Shown here in pieces: positions 42,370-51,992 of a DNA stretch of 64,000 nucleotides. How positions within the stretch are numbered: the first letter of the stretch is position 1; each line of letters opens with the position of its first letter. This stretch comes from Xanthostigma xanthostigma (lineage: Eukaryota > Arthropoda > Insecta > Raphidioptera > Raphidiidae): positions 29,060,501-29,124,500 of the forward strand of contig OY754470.1 in the NCBI GenBank assembly GCA_963575645.1. Direction: 5' to 3'. The notes below the pieces were generated by a model. The model ran no database searches. It was given only the letters and a program-made list of their open reading frames with translations, and had not been told where the DNA came from. The position numbers and the translations under genes were made by a program.

Positions 42370-42929
42370 TCTATACTAATATATAAAGCTGAAGAGTTTG
42401 TTTGTTTGTTTGAACACGCTAATCTCTGGAACTACTGGTTCAAATTGAAAATTTTTTGTTGGATAGCCCATTTATCGAGGAAGGCTATAGACTATATAAT
42501 ATCACGCTACGACCATTAGGAGCGGAGCATTAATGAAAAATGTTGCAAAATATATCTCAAAAATAAGCTTCTATTCAGGTGAAATACTCTAACTAAATAT
42601 ACTCATCTTAGCGATGAAAGTACACAACCTCAGATGGCAATATCAGGGTCGTGAGTTCGAACCCCACGTTGGGCGAATATATTTTTATTTTTTTTTTTTA
42701 TTTTCTACGTTGCTTTCTTCTAAGGCTTAAATTTAAATTTATTTTAATTTTATTTAATTAATTAAAAAAAAATTATTAGTAATAAACTGCTTTTTATCGA
42801 CAAAAACTTTTGAACGGTAACTCCGATCATCATGAAATTTGGACACAACATTCATCTCGGTAAACTAAGATGAATGTGTGTACTCATGTTCCTCCCTTCC
42901 CCATTCGTTCTTTTACACCCGGGTGAAAC
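42370..42929 (+). mobile_element. Helitron, 3'-truncated, with a broken tRNA-like block
   Basis: Same family and order as 10149-10767, from TCTATACTAATATATAAAGC to 'acccgggtgaaac'. The terminal hairpin and CTAG are missing. The 5' half of the tRNA-like block is deleted; about 42639-42675 remains, from 'tatcagggtcgtgagttcga' to 'gttgggcg'. Three point changes separate the T arm from the 10-kb copy. Confidence 0.75.
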
Positions 42930-43451
42930 AAATAAGCAACAGCATCACTATCGACTAATCTCAATTTAAGAATGGTTTCTATACTACAAAATAATAATAA
43001 TAAGTTGCTCTTCGCAAATTCTGTCATAGATCGTACATTTATGAACCATTCTCTGTATATTAAAATACAATTCATCAGAAATTTAATAAACTAATGTAAT
43101 ATCCGGTAGGAATTTTTTCGCTTTATACTTTCTGAAACGTATTCCATTGTAAAATCACCTATCTAATTCATAATTACATGTACGCGATAATTATGCAGAT
43201 TATGTCAAACATCACGAATATGATGTTTTGCATATTGGGTCACCTCCCATTACAAAGTCCCAGTTCTGTAATTAAAAAACTCGTTGCTACCAACAGCAGT
43301 TTCCCTATATAGAAATGCTACCTTTTATTTTTTATTTTTGTTACGATGTTTTCCATCTAATAAAATTTAACTAAAGCGTATTTTTACCCGACTGCGCCAG
43401 ATGAAGGGTAATGTTTTTCGAGTGTATGTATGCATAATGCATATATGTATA
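42930..43451. other. No gene recognised
   Basis: AT-rich; 'acccgactgcgccagatgaa' at 43386 is a degraded copy of the repeat terminus seen at 41441. Nothing coding. Confidence 0.5.
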
Positions 43452-44228
43452 CAGGATGATTTTTCAGTTGATTCCTTTACGAAGAAATATTTCAAGTCAC
43501 TTTTTTATCAAAACTCAAAAATAAAAGAGGAACGAGCTTTCAAGGTTTTATTATAAGCTTTATAAAATTTTGAGGTCGGTCCTGGCGTTTTATCAATTGT
43601 ATGTTTAAACATTTTATGTATTTGTATTTTACTTTATGACATAAAACGGCCCCAGATTACGTGGCACTTAAAATGTATAATGCCTTACCTAGATATATAA
43701 AAGAGCTATCGGGAAATGTTTTTAAAAATCGCATTAAAAGAAATAAAAGCTATTGGAGAATCCTTTGTATACGATAAACGAGAATTTTATCAATTGTGTG
43801 TTTAAACATTTTATATATTTGTATTTTACTTTATAACTTAAGCTCACACGTTTATAGTAATTAGCTGTTAATAAATATCTATCTATCTATGTCATGTCAC
43901 TATGGAGGTATGTTATGTAATTATCAAGTATTCACAGAAATTGTTCGAAGTCGTCCTCGTTTTGTTGGACATAAAGATGCGTGCGTAGTAGCCATGCTTC
44001 TGTACACGCTTGTATTAGCAATAAGGGCCTTTCGCGAATTATTTGGGATGCATTTTCGATTCTTCGCGTGTGTTAACCGGAATTTTGATATATTAAGTAT
44101 AAAATTTAATCAAAGTTGAAAGGCTGTTTCTCTCTTATTTTTGAGTTTTGATAATAAAGTTACTTAAAATATTTGTTCGTCTATTTGCTTTCTACACGCT
44201 GTTAAAAAGAATCAACTTAAAATCATTA
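43452..44228. mobile_element. TIR element interrupted by a LINE
   Basis: 'atcaaaactcaaaaataaaa' and 'gttgattcctttacg' at 43469-43525 recur in inverse at 44133-44226 ('ttatttttgagttttgataa', 'aagaatcaacttaaaatcat'). The interior is opened by a LINE fragment at 43588-43890. The 76-codon frame at 43889-44119 lies between and resembles no family I know. Boundaries are approximate. Confidence 0.45.
43588..43890 (+). mobile_element. 5'-truncated LINE with (ATCT)n tail and duplicated 3' UTR
   Basis: A plus-strand reading near 43655-43770 gives YVALKMYNALPRYIKEL, then FKNRIKRNKSYW, the typical extreme C terminus of a LINE reverse-transcriptase protein, followed by a stop. The 3' UTR phrase 'gtttaaacattttatatattt' occurs both before (43612) and after the coding piece (43801), so the tail is duplicated, perhaps by twin insertion or template switching. 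It ends in a (TATC)n run at about 43877-43890. Confidence 0.65.
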
Positions 44229-44820
44229 TATTATGTTGTGTATATTTCTTTAGCACGCTCTGCAGCGTAAACGGCTTGATGTTTAACATATGAGGTGTCG
44301 TTTGCGTCGTCTTAATAATATTGTGGGACTGACATAGGATATAATATTTCAATATGGCGTCAGCGAAAAAGAGAGGGGGAAGAAAATCATTTTTATAACA
44401 ATATAATAAGTCGTAATACAAAGTATGTCATTTGAATTCCACCGAAATAATCAATGTTCAGTAGAAATAATGAATTCTCATTAAAAATAATGGATAATAA
44501 TCAGTAGAAATATTATAAACTCAGTCAAAATAACTGTTGTCCAGTATAAATAATAGAATAGACAAACGATTGTTAACGACTCAAATCTTACCACATTTTT
44601 TAAAACAAATGTCGCTACTTCTACCCTGTTATGTGTATTTGCAAATAATAATATTATGACGTACATGTCATACAAACGGTGAACTCTATACTATTATAAA
44701 GTTCACTGCATGCAAATGAGTGACAGTTACTCTCCAGAGAACAAATGAATGACGTAATGTAAATTAACTTACGTTGTTTATGGCAATTTTAAAAATAACA
44801 TGATCAACGTTAGTATTGCG
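44229..44820. other. No gene recognised
   Basis: AT-rich; the phrase 'agtagaaataatgaattctc' and relatives recur irregularly around 44460-44550. No coding frame. Confidence 0.5.
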
Positions 44821-45398
44821 GTTGCAGTCAGTGCCGGATTAACCTATAAGCAAAGTAAGCAACTGTTTAGGGCATCACGTCTCAGGAGGCACCAAAAAAC
44901 TCAGAAATGAAAATATACCTCACCAGGCCGTGTCAATAATTTTTTTTTGTCATGTTCTCAAAAATGTTATCTACTGATAAAAAAACTGTCTTTAAAAGTT
45001 TAGAAATTATATACTAATCTATTTTTGAAAATGAGAACGAAATCTTTTTTAACTTTAAAGTTATGTAACTTTTTGACGTGACAACGTCTTATAAATTGAT
45101 GAAACACCAACTGCACGCACGAAAAAGTGTAACGTTCGTAACGTTCCGCCTGACCCTGTGCATACAAGCGAGAGCGCAGTATAAGCGATAGAGAGTCGGT
45201 AAACATATAGTTTGACAGCTACTAAAATTTAGGTTATGTATTATTAAATATGATATTCGAGCGGAATACGTTATCACGTAAAACTATCGTCCGTAAACCG
45301 ACTTTACAGACAACCAATTTTTTAAGAATGTCTAAGGACCGATTTTATAGACAGTCAAATTTTCAATGAGAGCATTTATTGTAAAATTCAAGATAATA

Positions 45399-45493
45399 AG
45401 AAAAATCGCAGGTTTGTGGACAAAAGTTATATTTATAAATGTACGTCGTACATTTATCAATATAACTTTTGTCCACAAATCTGCGATTTTTCT
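45399..45493. repeat. Near-perfect hairpin, about 42-bp arms
   Basis: 'gaaaaatcgcaggtttgtgg' and following bases are inverted from 45452 to 45493, with two mismatches, around 'gtacgtcgtac'. It lies in the outer hAT element. Confidence 0.8.
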
Positions 45494-45713
45494 TTAAATT
45501 ATTAACGATGGACACGATATCTAATATGTAAAATTCAAGTTTATTCTTAGAATTCTATGCTGTTTAAATTTTTTCTAAGTATTCTTTTTAAGCTTATGAC
45601 ATTCACAATTTGAAAAAAAAATATAACCTTAACATAACAGATAGATAATTTTTTTAGACTGGTGTTAGACATGAGGGCCCATATAGACAAGAAATGCTCA
45701 AGGCATCAAGGAG

Positions 45714-46134
45714 CAGTGTTGCCAGTCTAGTACAATTGTACTAGATCTAGTACTTTTTTATCATTTTCTGTACGCTAGTACTTTTTAATAAATCTAGTAC
45801 TTTTTAATACCCAATGTCCACACACCCACCACAACAAACGAAAAAAGGGAAATTACCAAAAAAAGACTTTTTTGTTGTGGAAATGAAAGGATCTTTTTTT
45901 CGCTCTCCTACATTGTGCCCATATACGATAAACTTTGTGAAACTAGGAAATTAGGTTGTTAAAAAAAGGTCATTCGTTTTTTTTTTTTAATTGTGCACAC
46001 AACAAAATTATTTAAGCCAGGTTGTTAAAAAAAAGTCATTTGTGGTTAGCAAATCTTAAAAAAATTCTAGTACTTTTTTCTACTTTATTCAACCCTGATC
46101 TAGTACGCAAAACAAAAAAGTTCTGGCAACATTG
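45714..46134. mobile_element. hAT MITE (CAGTGTTGCCAG...), duplication TCAAGGAG
   Basis: The ends CAGTGTTGCCAG and the inverse of CTGGCAACATTG are flanked by exact TCAAGGAG at 45706-45713 and 46135-46142. The interior repeats 'tctagtactttttaata'-type phrases. Nested in the 44829-46157 hAT. Confidence 0.85.
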
Positions 46135-46165
46135 TCAAGGAGTTTAATCCGGCACTGGTTGCAGT

Positions 46166-46963
46166 GTACCTAGAGTATGCTCTTTGGGAATTCTTCTAGT
46201 TTAATAGGAATATAAAAATAGATTTTTGTACTGTAAACATAACCAAAATGCAAATAATTTTAATAAATTATCTTTTAATCGTCAACTCTTGCTTTTGTAA
46301 TCTTACAAGTTGAAACAGTAAATTCATAAACAAAGTAGGTACCTATAGTATAATTTTTATAACGATGTTTCTTCAACATGAGAACATCACATTAATGATG
46401 TCTGCAGTAAGTTACTAAAGATCTCCTTTTTTCTGCAAACTTGGTATTTCTAGGGATGCACAAAATTTCAAAACATTAATGTTGGCATCGAATTATGGAT
46501 AATTGGTGTTTTCCCCATCGGAAACTGAACCTAAGATATCAACTTTTAAATCGCAAAAAAACTATTATTTTGATATTTTTCACTTACGATTTTGTAGACC
46601 TACAAAAAATTCCGCGACTTTTTCAAATCAATGGTCACCCTGTCGTATAACAATAAACCAGTAATGTCTGCTCAGTGTTCACGGTTTACCAGTAAGCGTT
46701 ACAAAGCTTCAAGTATTCTGGCGCCGCCGCTCCCTCTCCCCCTCGTCGCCTTCGTTCAAAACAATGGTATACAAATACGCAGTTCTCAACGGGCATCATT
46801 GAAATACTACGCATTATGATGACGAGGACTTAATTATCTCAATCCCCTATTTGTGGTTAGCGACGAGTCCGAAGCAATGCTTTCGGTACGGTCTGTTATC
46901 GTATTCAGGTCTAGCGCATACTATAGAAGAAAATGATGAGTTTCTATCTGAACTCTGTCGATA
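46166..46963 (-). other. Probable first-intron sequence of the secreted-protein gene; no exon seen
   Basis: This lies directly downstream, on the minus strand, of the GTAAGT donor. It is more GC-rich than the surroundings around 46640-46960 but gives no convincing second exon. The 62-codon plus-strand frame at 46631 is unsupported. Confidence 0.4.
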
Positions 46964-46969
46964 ACTTAC

Positions 46970-47108
46970 CAGGATCAAATTCCGTTGTGGTCGAGAGTAC
47001 AGCAGGCACAGTTGCACCGGTGCCTACAGTGTCACCGAACTCACACAAATCGTACAAAAGCAACACTAGTAATCCCAGCACAGCTATGGTTGTGGTGGAA
47101 CGAGCCAT
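46970..47108 (-). CDS. First coding exon of a secreted or membrane protein (partial)
   Basis: On the minus strand an ATG at 47108-47106 in a strong context (CACCATGG) opens 46 codons that end at a consensus donor, CTG|GTAAGT, at 46970/46969. The protein begins MARSTTTIAVLGLLVLLLYD: a short polar start and a hydrophobic core, a classical signal peptide with likely cleavage after about residue 22-30, then a Thr/Val-rich stretch (TVGTGATVPAVLSTTTEFDP). Without splicing the frame stops nine codons later. The next exon would begin one base into a Gly codon (phase 1) somewhere below 46.96 kb, but I could not find it; the hAT elements there would lie in the intron. I do not recognise the family. The overlapping plus-strand 130-codon frame is less likely. 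Confidence 0.6.
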
Positions 47109-47345
47109 GGTGCTAAATTATATCTCTCTAGTGATCTTCCAAATTCTTCCGGCACCGTTTTATGGAGCCGCAATGCCACTCACTTCTGTGTCACTTGTCA
47201 TCACATGTCTGAACGGAAGCGCTCGAATGGCTCGTCACGGCGGCCTTTTTGAACCGATTCAAAATAATAACAGTGGCGGCGTCGGTGTCGTCGTCCACCA
47301 CACGCGACAGCCACATGTCTACTGACGCTCACTCTGACGTTGCGA
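47109..47345 (-). promoter_or_regulatory. Probable 5' UTR and promoter of the secreted-protein gene
   Basis: This sequence upstream of the ATG on the minus strand is GC- and CpG-richer than the window as a whole. On the minus strand, GCGTCAGTAG (about 47318-47328) resembles the arthropod initiator TCAGT; a second candidate is TTCAGACATG near 47205. No TATA box stands out. The transcription start is not determined. Confidence 0.3.
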
Positions 47346-47652
47346 CGCCCTTACAGCGAACGCTGCACGCATGCTCCTTTGGAAATATTCTTGCTTACGG
47401 CTCGGCATAATACGGCACACATGCGACCCGATTCGATAAGCAAACCGATACGACGACTCCTTTTCCTTTTCTTCATCTTCGTTCGTGTTGATATTTTAAT
47501 GCACTGTTTGTGTAGCAATAGAAGCAATGCGACATCAGCTATAACGGACTGAATCACTTCACTTCTACCATCATCTGTCGGCTATTAAATGCGCACCCAC
47601 AAAATGTGACTGACGATTATGTATCGAACAGTCTTGGGAATAGTCGAGATCG
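47346..47652. other. CpG-richer flank of the secreted-protein exon; no gene called
   Basis: Carries two overlapping frames on opposite strands (70 and 68 codons) with no recognisable domain. It probably belongs to the upstream region of the minus-strand gene. Confidence 0.4.
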
Positions 47653-47660
47653 TACAGATG

Positions 47661-48007
47661 CAAGGCCGTAGGCAGGGGGGTGTGTTTAGGGGGTTCAACC
47701 CCCCCCCCCCGAAATGCCTTAGCCGACAAATTTTATACACGCTCACTAAAATATGTTAGACTCTTTTTTCGGATCTGTGATACGATAATTGGATTCCACG
47801 TTTTTCGGAACGAGTAAAATCGAAATGTAATGCATTGTTAATAAATTAAATGAATCATTAAACTCTTTCGTCGAAATATACGTCGGCTGCCTTTTAATTA
47901 AATTTGTATTAATGTAAAATTATAATACTTTCAAATAAAGTTATAACTTATTTGTCTCTGGTCCAGAGCTCGACTCCCCCCGAAGTGAATTTCTGGCTAC
48001 GGCGTTG
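47661..48007. mobile_element. hAT MITE with 8-bp duplication TACAGATG
   Basis: CAAGGCCGTAGGCAG at the left and the inverse of CTGGCTACGGCGTTG at the right are flanked by exact TACAGATG at 47653-47660 and 48008-48015. A run of about 12 C lies inside the left end. No coding frame. Confidence 0.85.
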
Positions 48008-48071
48008 TACAGATGTGATTGTTTATACGCGTTTACGTAATTCTTTCACTGGCATAGCTTATGAAATTTGT

Positions 48072-48160
48072 AATAATAATAATAATAATATTTATTTGTA
48101 CTGGTTACACCATACCGTGGTCAAATACAAATCAAAAGTCGAGCAAAATAATAATTAATC
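48072..48160 (-). mobile_element. LINE 3'-end fragment with (ATT)n tail
   Basis: A (TAA)n run on the plus strand is followed by 'tatttatttgtactggttac', the same arrangement as the LINE tail at 19951. Only non-coding 3' sequence remains. Confidence 0.4.
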
Positions 48161-49433
48161 TGAATCTGCATTATTTAAAAAATCCTTATAATTATGAAAA
48201 CATGATTTCTTTAAAGACCCTTTTATGATTTTCTTGAATTTATCTATAAGCAACTCTCTTGTTTCAATTAAAATTAATAAAACACTGAAAAATATTGATT
48301 TATATTAGGACACAGATGAACTTGACACTTGATACCTCCAAACAAATAAAAAGAAAATATAGCTTCGGTATATTTTACCTATTTTAAATTTCGATCTAAA
48401 AACAATTTACTTTTACTTTATTACCAGCAGTAAAATCTGTTCTCTCTCCCTGAAACTTTCAACTCGACAACGTTCCTGAAAAATGCTTGAAAAGGAGAAA
48501 TAATATTATATTGAGATTCATAATATTATTAAAGTCTATAGTCGTAAATCCTATGATCACGGCCCACGCTTTTATAATTACGAACCTAAACTAAAAATTA
48601 ATATTTTGTTTTTAGTGAAGTTTAATTTGTTGTTAAAAAAAAACCTTTTTTATTTTTAAATGTCATAAAAAAAGTTTGCTAAAACGGCTGGTGACACGTT
48701 CTCCCACCACCAACACCGGGACTTCCACCACATTTAATATTACTATTATATTGTGTTGTACTGTCGTCGGAACGGCATACGACTGCAAAGTTGAACGAAT
48801 GTAAATGGGTTAAACATACGTCACAAGAGGTCAGTCTTATAATACAAAAGTGAAACTTATTTAAAGCTTGCCAAAAGCAACTTCCTTCAAATCAGTTCTG
48901 GATTTTATAAGCAGAGACTGGATAAGTTTTCTACGATTTTATATAATAGTAAATTTACTATTTTTACTTTAAGGTTATAAACCGTTTTTTTTTTATTTTT
49001 TTTTTAATTAACGGGAATCGGCTTGTCACCGGGAACACCGCAGCCTCTAGGGCTTATTATAAACCGGTTGTAAATTTATTTTTTTATATTTGGTTACTCT
49101 AATAAACTAGAATATTTTCTGAAACAAAAAATAAGTCAATGAGCATTCATTGAGTAAAAATAAATCAGTTTGTGTATAAAAAGTATTTAGAGCAGGAAAT
49201 CTTGATTGTATTAAATGAAGTGAAAAAAAAGTAAATCTTTTGGCTAATAAAGTATAAACATTTAACCCGTATCTTTTTTATTTGGCGTATTGATTAATAA
49301 GTATAGATTTTTTTTATTTTAGAATAAATAAGACACAATTAATGTGACTATAATATATATAAATCGAAATCTATAAAATAAAAAAAAAATATTTTTATTA
49401 AATAAATTTTTAAGTACCTACTTATTGTGATGA
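48161..49433. other. No gene recognised
   Basis: Mostly AT-rich. Two GC-richer islands ('ctcccaccaccaacaccggg' near 48703 and 'cttgtcaccgggaacaccgc' near 49022) are not explained by the repeats I see. Confidence 0.4.
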
Positions 49434-49814
49434 TTAAATGTATAAATAATAATAATTAAATGTAAACGTAGGTTTTATACTTGATTTAAAAAAATTCCTT
49501 ATAAAAAAAACGTTTTGTGCGTTCTTTAACTCTAACTTAGCGGGAATCAAGAGACCGTCAACTGGAAGCTTTTTAACAGCACCGAAATATAAAAATGCCG
49601 TAATGTTCGTTTCCTTCTGTAGCATTGCGCAAAATATATCCAAACACAAATGAATGAGTTCTACTTTATTAGAAATACTAAAATATTTCATTTCCGAATT
49701 TTCTCGAATTATCAGACATGTTTTATTGATATCCACGCTCAACTTTGATTTTAAAATAAAAAAGTTTGAAATTTGATCACTTTTCTTAATTAATAGGACG
49801 AGAGTAGTTATTAA
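49434..49814 (-). CDS. Unrecognised open frame of about 126 codons
   Basis: The minus-strand frame is open from 49814 to a stop at 49434, with no ATG near its upstream end. It contains CLIIRENSEMKYFSISNKV and LLIPAKLELKNAQNVFFIRN, with a composition more like a protein than most AT-rich shadow frames. A possible splice acceptor (AATTAAG|AAAAG) lies just inside. It could be an internal or last exon, a decayed transposon piece, or chance. I know of no family match. Confidence 0.15.
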   Translation of the reverse strand, partial: LITTLVLLIKKSDQISNFFILKSKLSVDINKTCLIIRENSEMKYFSISNKVELIHLCLDIFCAMLQKETNITAFLYFGAVKKLPVDGLLIPAKLELKNAQNVFFIRNFFKSSIKPTFTFNYYYLYI

Positions 49815-50051
49815 TTAATATTGATTTAATCGTATACGAGTTTCGTGTACCAAAATTATTTTTCAAAATAGTTTTAAACACAAAAAGTTACAGTGGAATT
49901 TTCCAGAAAACCCTGTATGCGTATTTGAAAATTGACTCTAAACACAGTAGACTAGAAAGACGTAGTAAAAAATGCTTTAAAGTGAATTCCATCAAATTTC
50001 ACAGACAGACAACAGACAAACGGACACATAAACTCGTAGAGTCACAGCGGC

Positions 50052-50532
50052 CAGGGGCTTATGGGCTCAACTATTCCGGCCCGGGAACATAACAGTGTCC
50101 ACCGTGGTGGACACGACAGTGCCACTCGTTGAAACAACTGTATTCACCATGGACACAGCCTTTGTCCACCGAGGACATAAGAAAGTAAGATTCCAATTCG
50201 GTCATAATACTATTTTTTTCATTCAGAGGGTCAGCGCTAGTTTTTGCCGTCCTGTACAACACTCTCTATTCGCCGCCACAAAAATTACAGACGCTGATGA
50301 CCTCAGCTGTTGAGCGTCTATAATTTACAATCTCTCTCTCTCTCTCTACAAAAATTACAGCTTACGGTTGTGAGAGCTATTACAACAAAGACAAAAAACG
50401 CATTATTCATTTATATTAGAATTTTATATCTATCAAAAAAATAAAATCATTCTAGTAAACAAAAAAGATATAAACTTATAAAGGCAATCGGCGGGCCCCG
50501 GCCCAAAATCCCTGTGGGCCCATCCGCCCCTG
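50052..50532. mobile_element. hAT element with 8-bp duplication ACAGCGGC
   Basis: CAGGGGCTTATGGGC at the left and the inverse of GCCCATCCGCCCCTG at the right are flanked by exact ACAGCGGC at 50044-50051 and 50533-50540. The interior includes a GC-rich stretch with overlapping frames on both strands (50071-50262, 50095-50313) and a (TC)n run at 50330-50346. It encodes no transposase. Confidence 0.8.
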
Positions 50533-50540
50533 ACAGCGGC

Positions 50541-51131
50541 CATATAAAAAAAAAGAAATACTTCTTTACGTTTTAAAAATAGTCCAATCGTAATCTGACC
50601 TTATCTCGGACATAATACTTCATTTTCTTGCAGAAAATAGAATTTAAACAATAATTTGTTCTACCTCTTACAAAATAGCTACTTTACATGCATGTAATGG
50701 GTCACTTTACAGGCAGGAGACGAGAATCGGACTTTTTTACTTTCCCGCACGCGTGTGCGAGAAAGTAAAACTCAGTACTAAGATCATGTTTTGTAATTTA
50801 TTATTTTTAACAATAAATAACGAATATGCAATAAATTTAATATTTTATATTACTCCAAGCCGGCCTCGAATATACGAACTTACGTGATAGACAATTAGCT
50901 TTACACGCACGGCCTTTTGGCCTACATTACATGTTAAGTTTACTACACAAATGAAATGTCAAAAACTTTGCAAATACTGAAAATTAAGACAAAAACCGTC
51001 ATATTATATTTAGGAGGTAGGACAAAAAATACAGTATTTATCTCGCGCTCGTTTTAGCACAATGTCGCTACTCGTCAGTAATATGCATCTACATTACGAA
51101 ACTAGACATTGTTCAATAAATTCGAAAAGAA
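50541..51131. other. No gene recognised
   Basis: Contains a palindrome-like 'tactttcccgcacgcgtgtgcgagaaagta' arrangement near 50738-50769. Nothing coding. Confidence 0.45.
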
Positions 51132-51135
51132 TATT

Positions 51136-51988
51136 GCACATACCTCTAAACTAGCGGTATGTGCTTTATTATAGCTTTGTACATCAGAGCTGACTTTCGT
51201 TCATATAAGAAGTTATATCTAAGTTAATTTCACACGAAATCCATTCAAATTGAAGCTTTTTGAAAAGAGGAGATTCTAATCTATAAAACAGAACCATTTC
51301 TAAATCAATTCGAGTTCATAAATATCTACTATTAAAATTGTAATTGAAAATCACAAACAGCAGTTGTTGGTTGGTCTGTACGTATGTACGTACGTACGTA
51401 TGTACGTCACGACTCTACAGATCGCAATTTTGGTTGGATTGCCTTGGGTTATATTTAATTCACTTTGTTTACTATCAGACCAAAACCCTATTTAAATTCA
51501 CTAAAATGTGTTCAGTAGATTAATGTTTATAAACAGTTTTATTTTATTATTTTTGACAGCTAATAGTTTGAAAAAACAATGTTATAAAATATACTGTGTA
51601 AATATAGAGTAAATCCATAAAACAAGTGCTACACTTCTATACCGTAATAACATCAAACGCGTAGCAAGCTTCGCGGCGTAATGGTTATGCCGTTAGATCC
51701 ACAAGGGCAAGGTCCTGGGTTCGATTACTTACGAATTATTTGATTTTTATTTCTATTTTTTTCTATTCCATTTTATTCCTCTTGATATTAATTATATTAT
51801 ATTATATTATGTATAGTTCTTATTTTTTCTTTATTTTTTCAAACTCAAAAAAAATATTTTTTCAATTTTTAATTATTTATTTCTTTAAATTTTTAAATCT
51901 TTAAATTTTTTAAGAATATTTTTTCAATTGTTTTTTTTTTATCATACAGTGGAAAACTTGCGGGATTTGCACTTTTGGTTTGGTCAAC
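51136..51988 (-). mobile_element. Element with TATT target duplication, tRNA-like core, copy 2
   Basis: Inverse copy of 20880-21741. TATT lies at 51132-51135 and 51989-51992; the ends are GCACATACC (left) and GGTTTGGTCAAC (right). It shares the TACG-rich run (51379-51408), the 'ctgactttcgttcatataag' segment and the tRNA-like block. The terminal hairpin is shortened by substitutions. The 64-codon frame at 51928 crosses the right edge and is accidental. Confidence 0.75.
51668..51728 (+). tRNA. Degraded tRNA-like module in copy 2
   Basis: The A box region (CGGCGTAATGG) and B box region (GGTTCGATTAC) match the 21137-21207 module with substitutions. The acceptor stem is not preserved, so it is not a functional tRNA. 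Confidence 0.5.
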
Positions 51989-51992
51989 TATT

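Larger units (their letters stand above)
44829..46157. mobile_element. hAT element with 8-bp duplication GTTGCAGT, containing another hAT MITE
   Basis: The ends CAGTGCCGGATTAA and the exact inverse TTAATCCGGCACTG are flanked by GTTGCAGT at 44821-44828 and 46158-46165. The interior has a palindrome (45399-45493), a nested hAT MITE (45714-46134), and a segment (about 45070-45325) shared in inverse with 53500-53700. No transposase frame survives. Confidence 0.85.

Noticed and set aside
43889-44119. 76-codon frame
   Set aside because: Located in the interior of a TIR element next to a LINE insertion; no recognisable motif.
46933-47325. 130-codon plus-strand frame
   Set aside because: It overlaps the minus-strand exon, whose signal peptide, start context and GTAAGT donor fit much better. 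The plus-strand product has no coherent features.
50071-50262. Cysteine-rich peptide, possibly defensin-like
   Set aside because: It lies wholly inside a hAT element with a perfect target duplication and lacks a signal peptide and proper splice sites. Kept only as a possible captured fragment.
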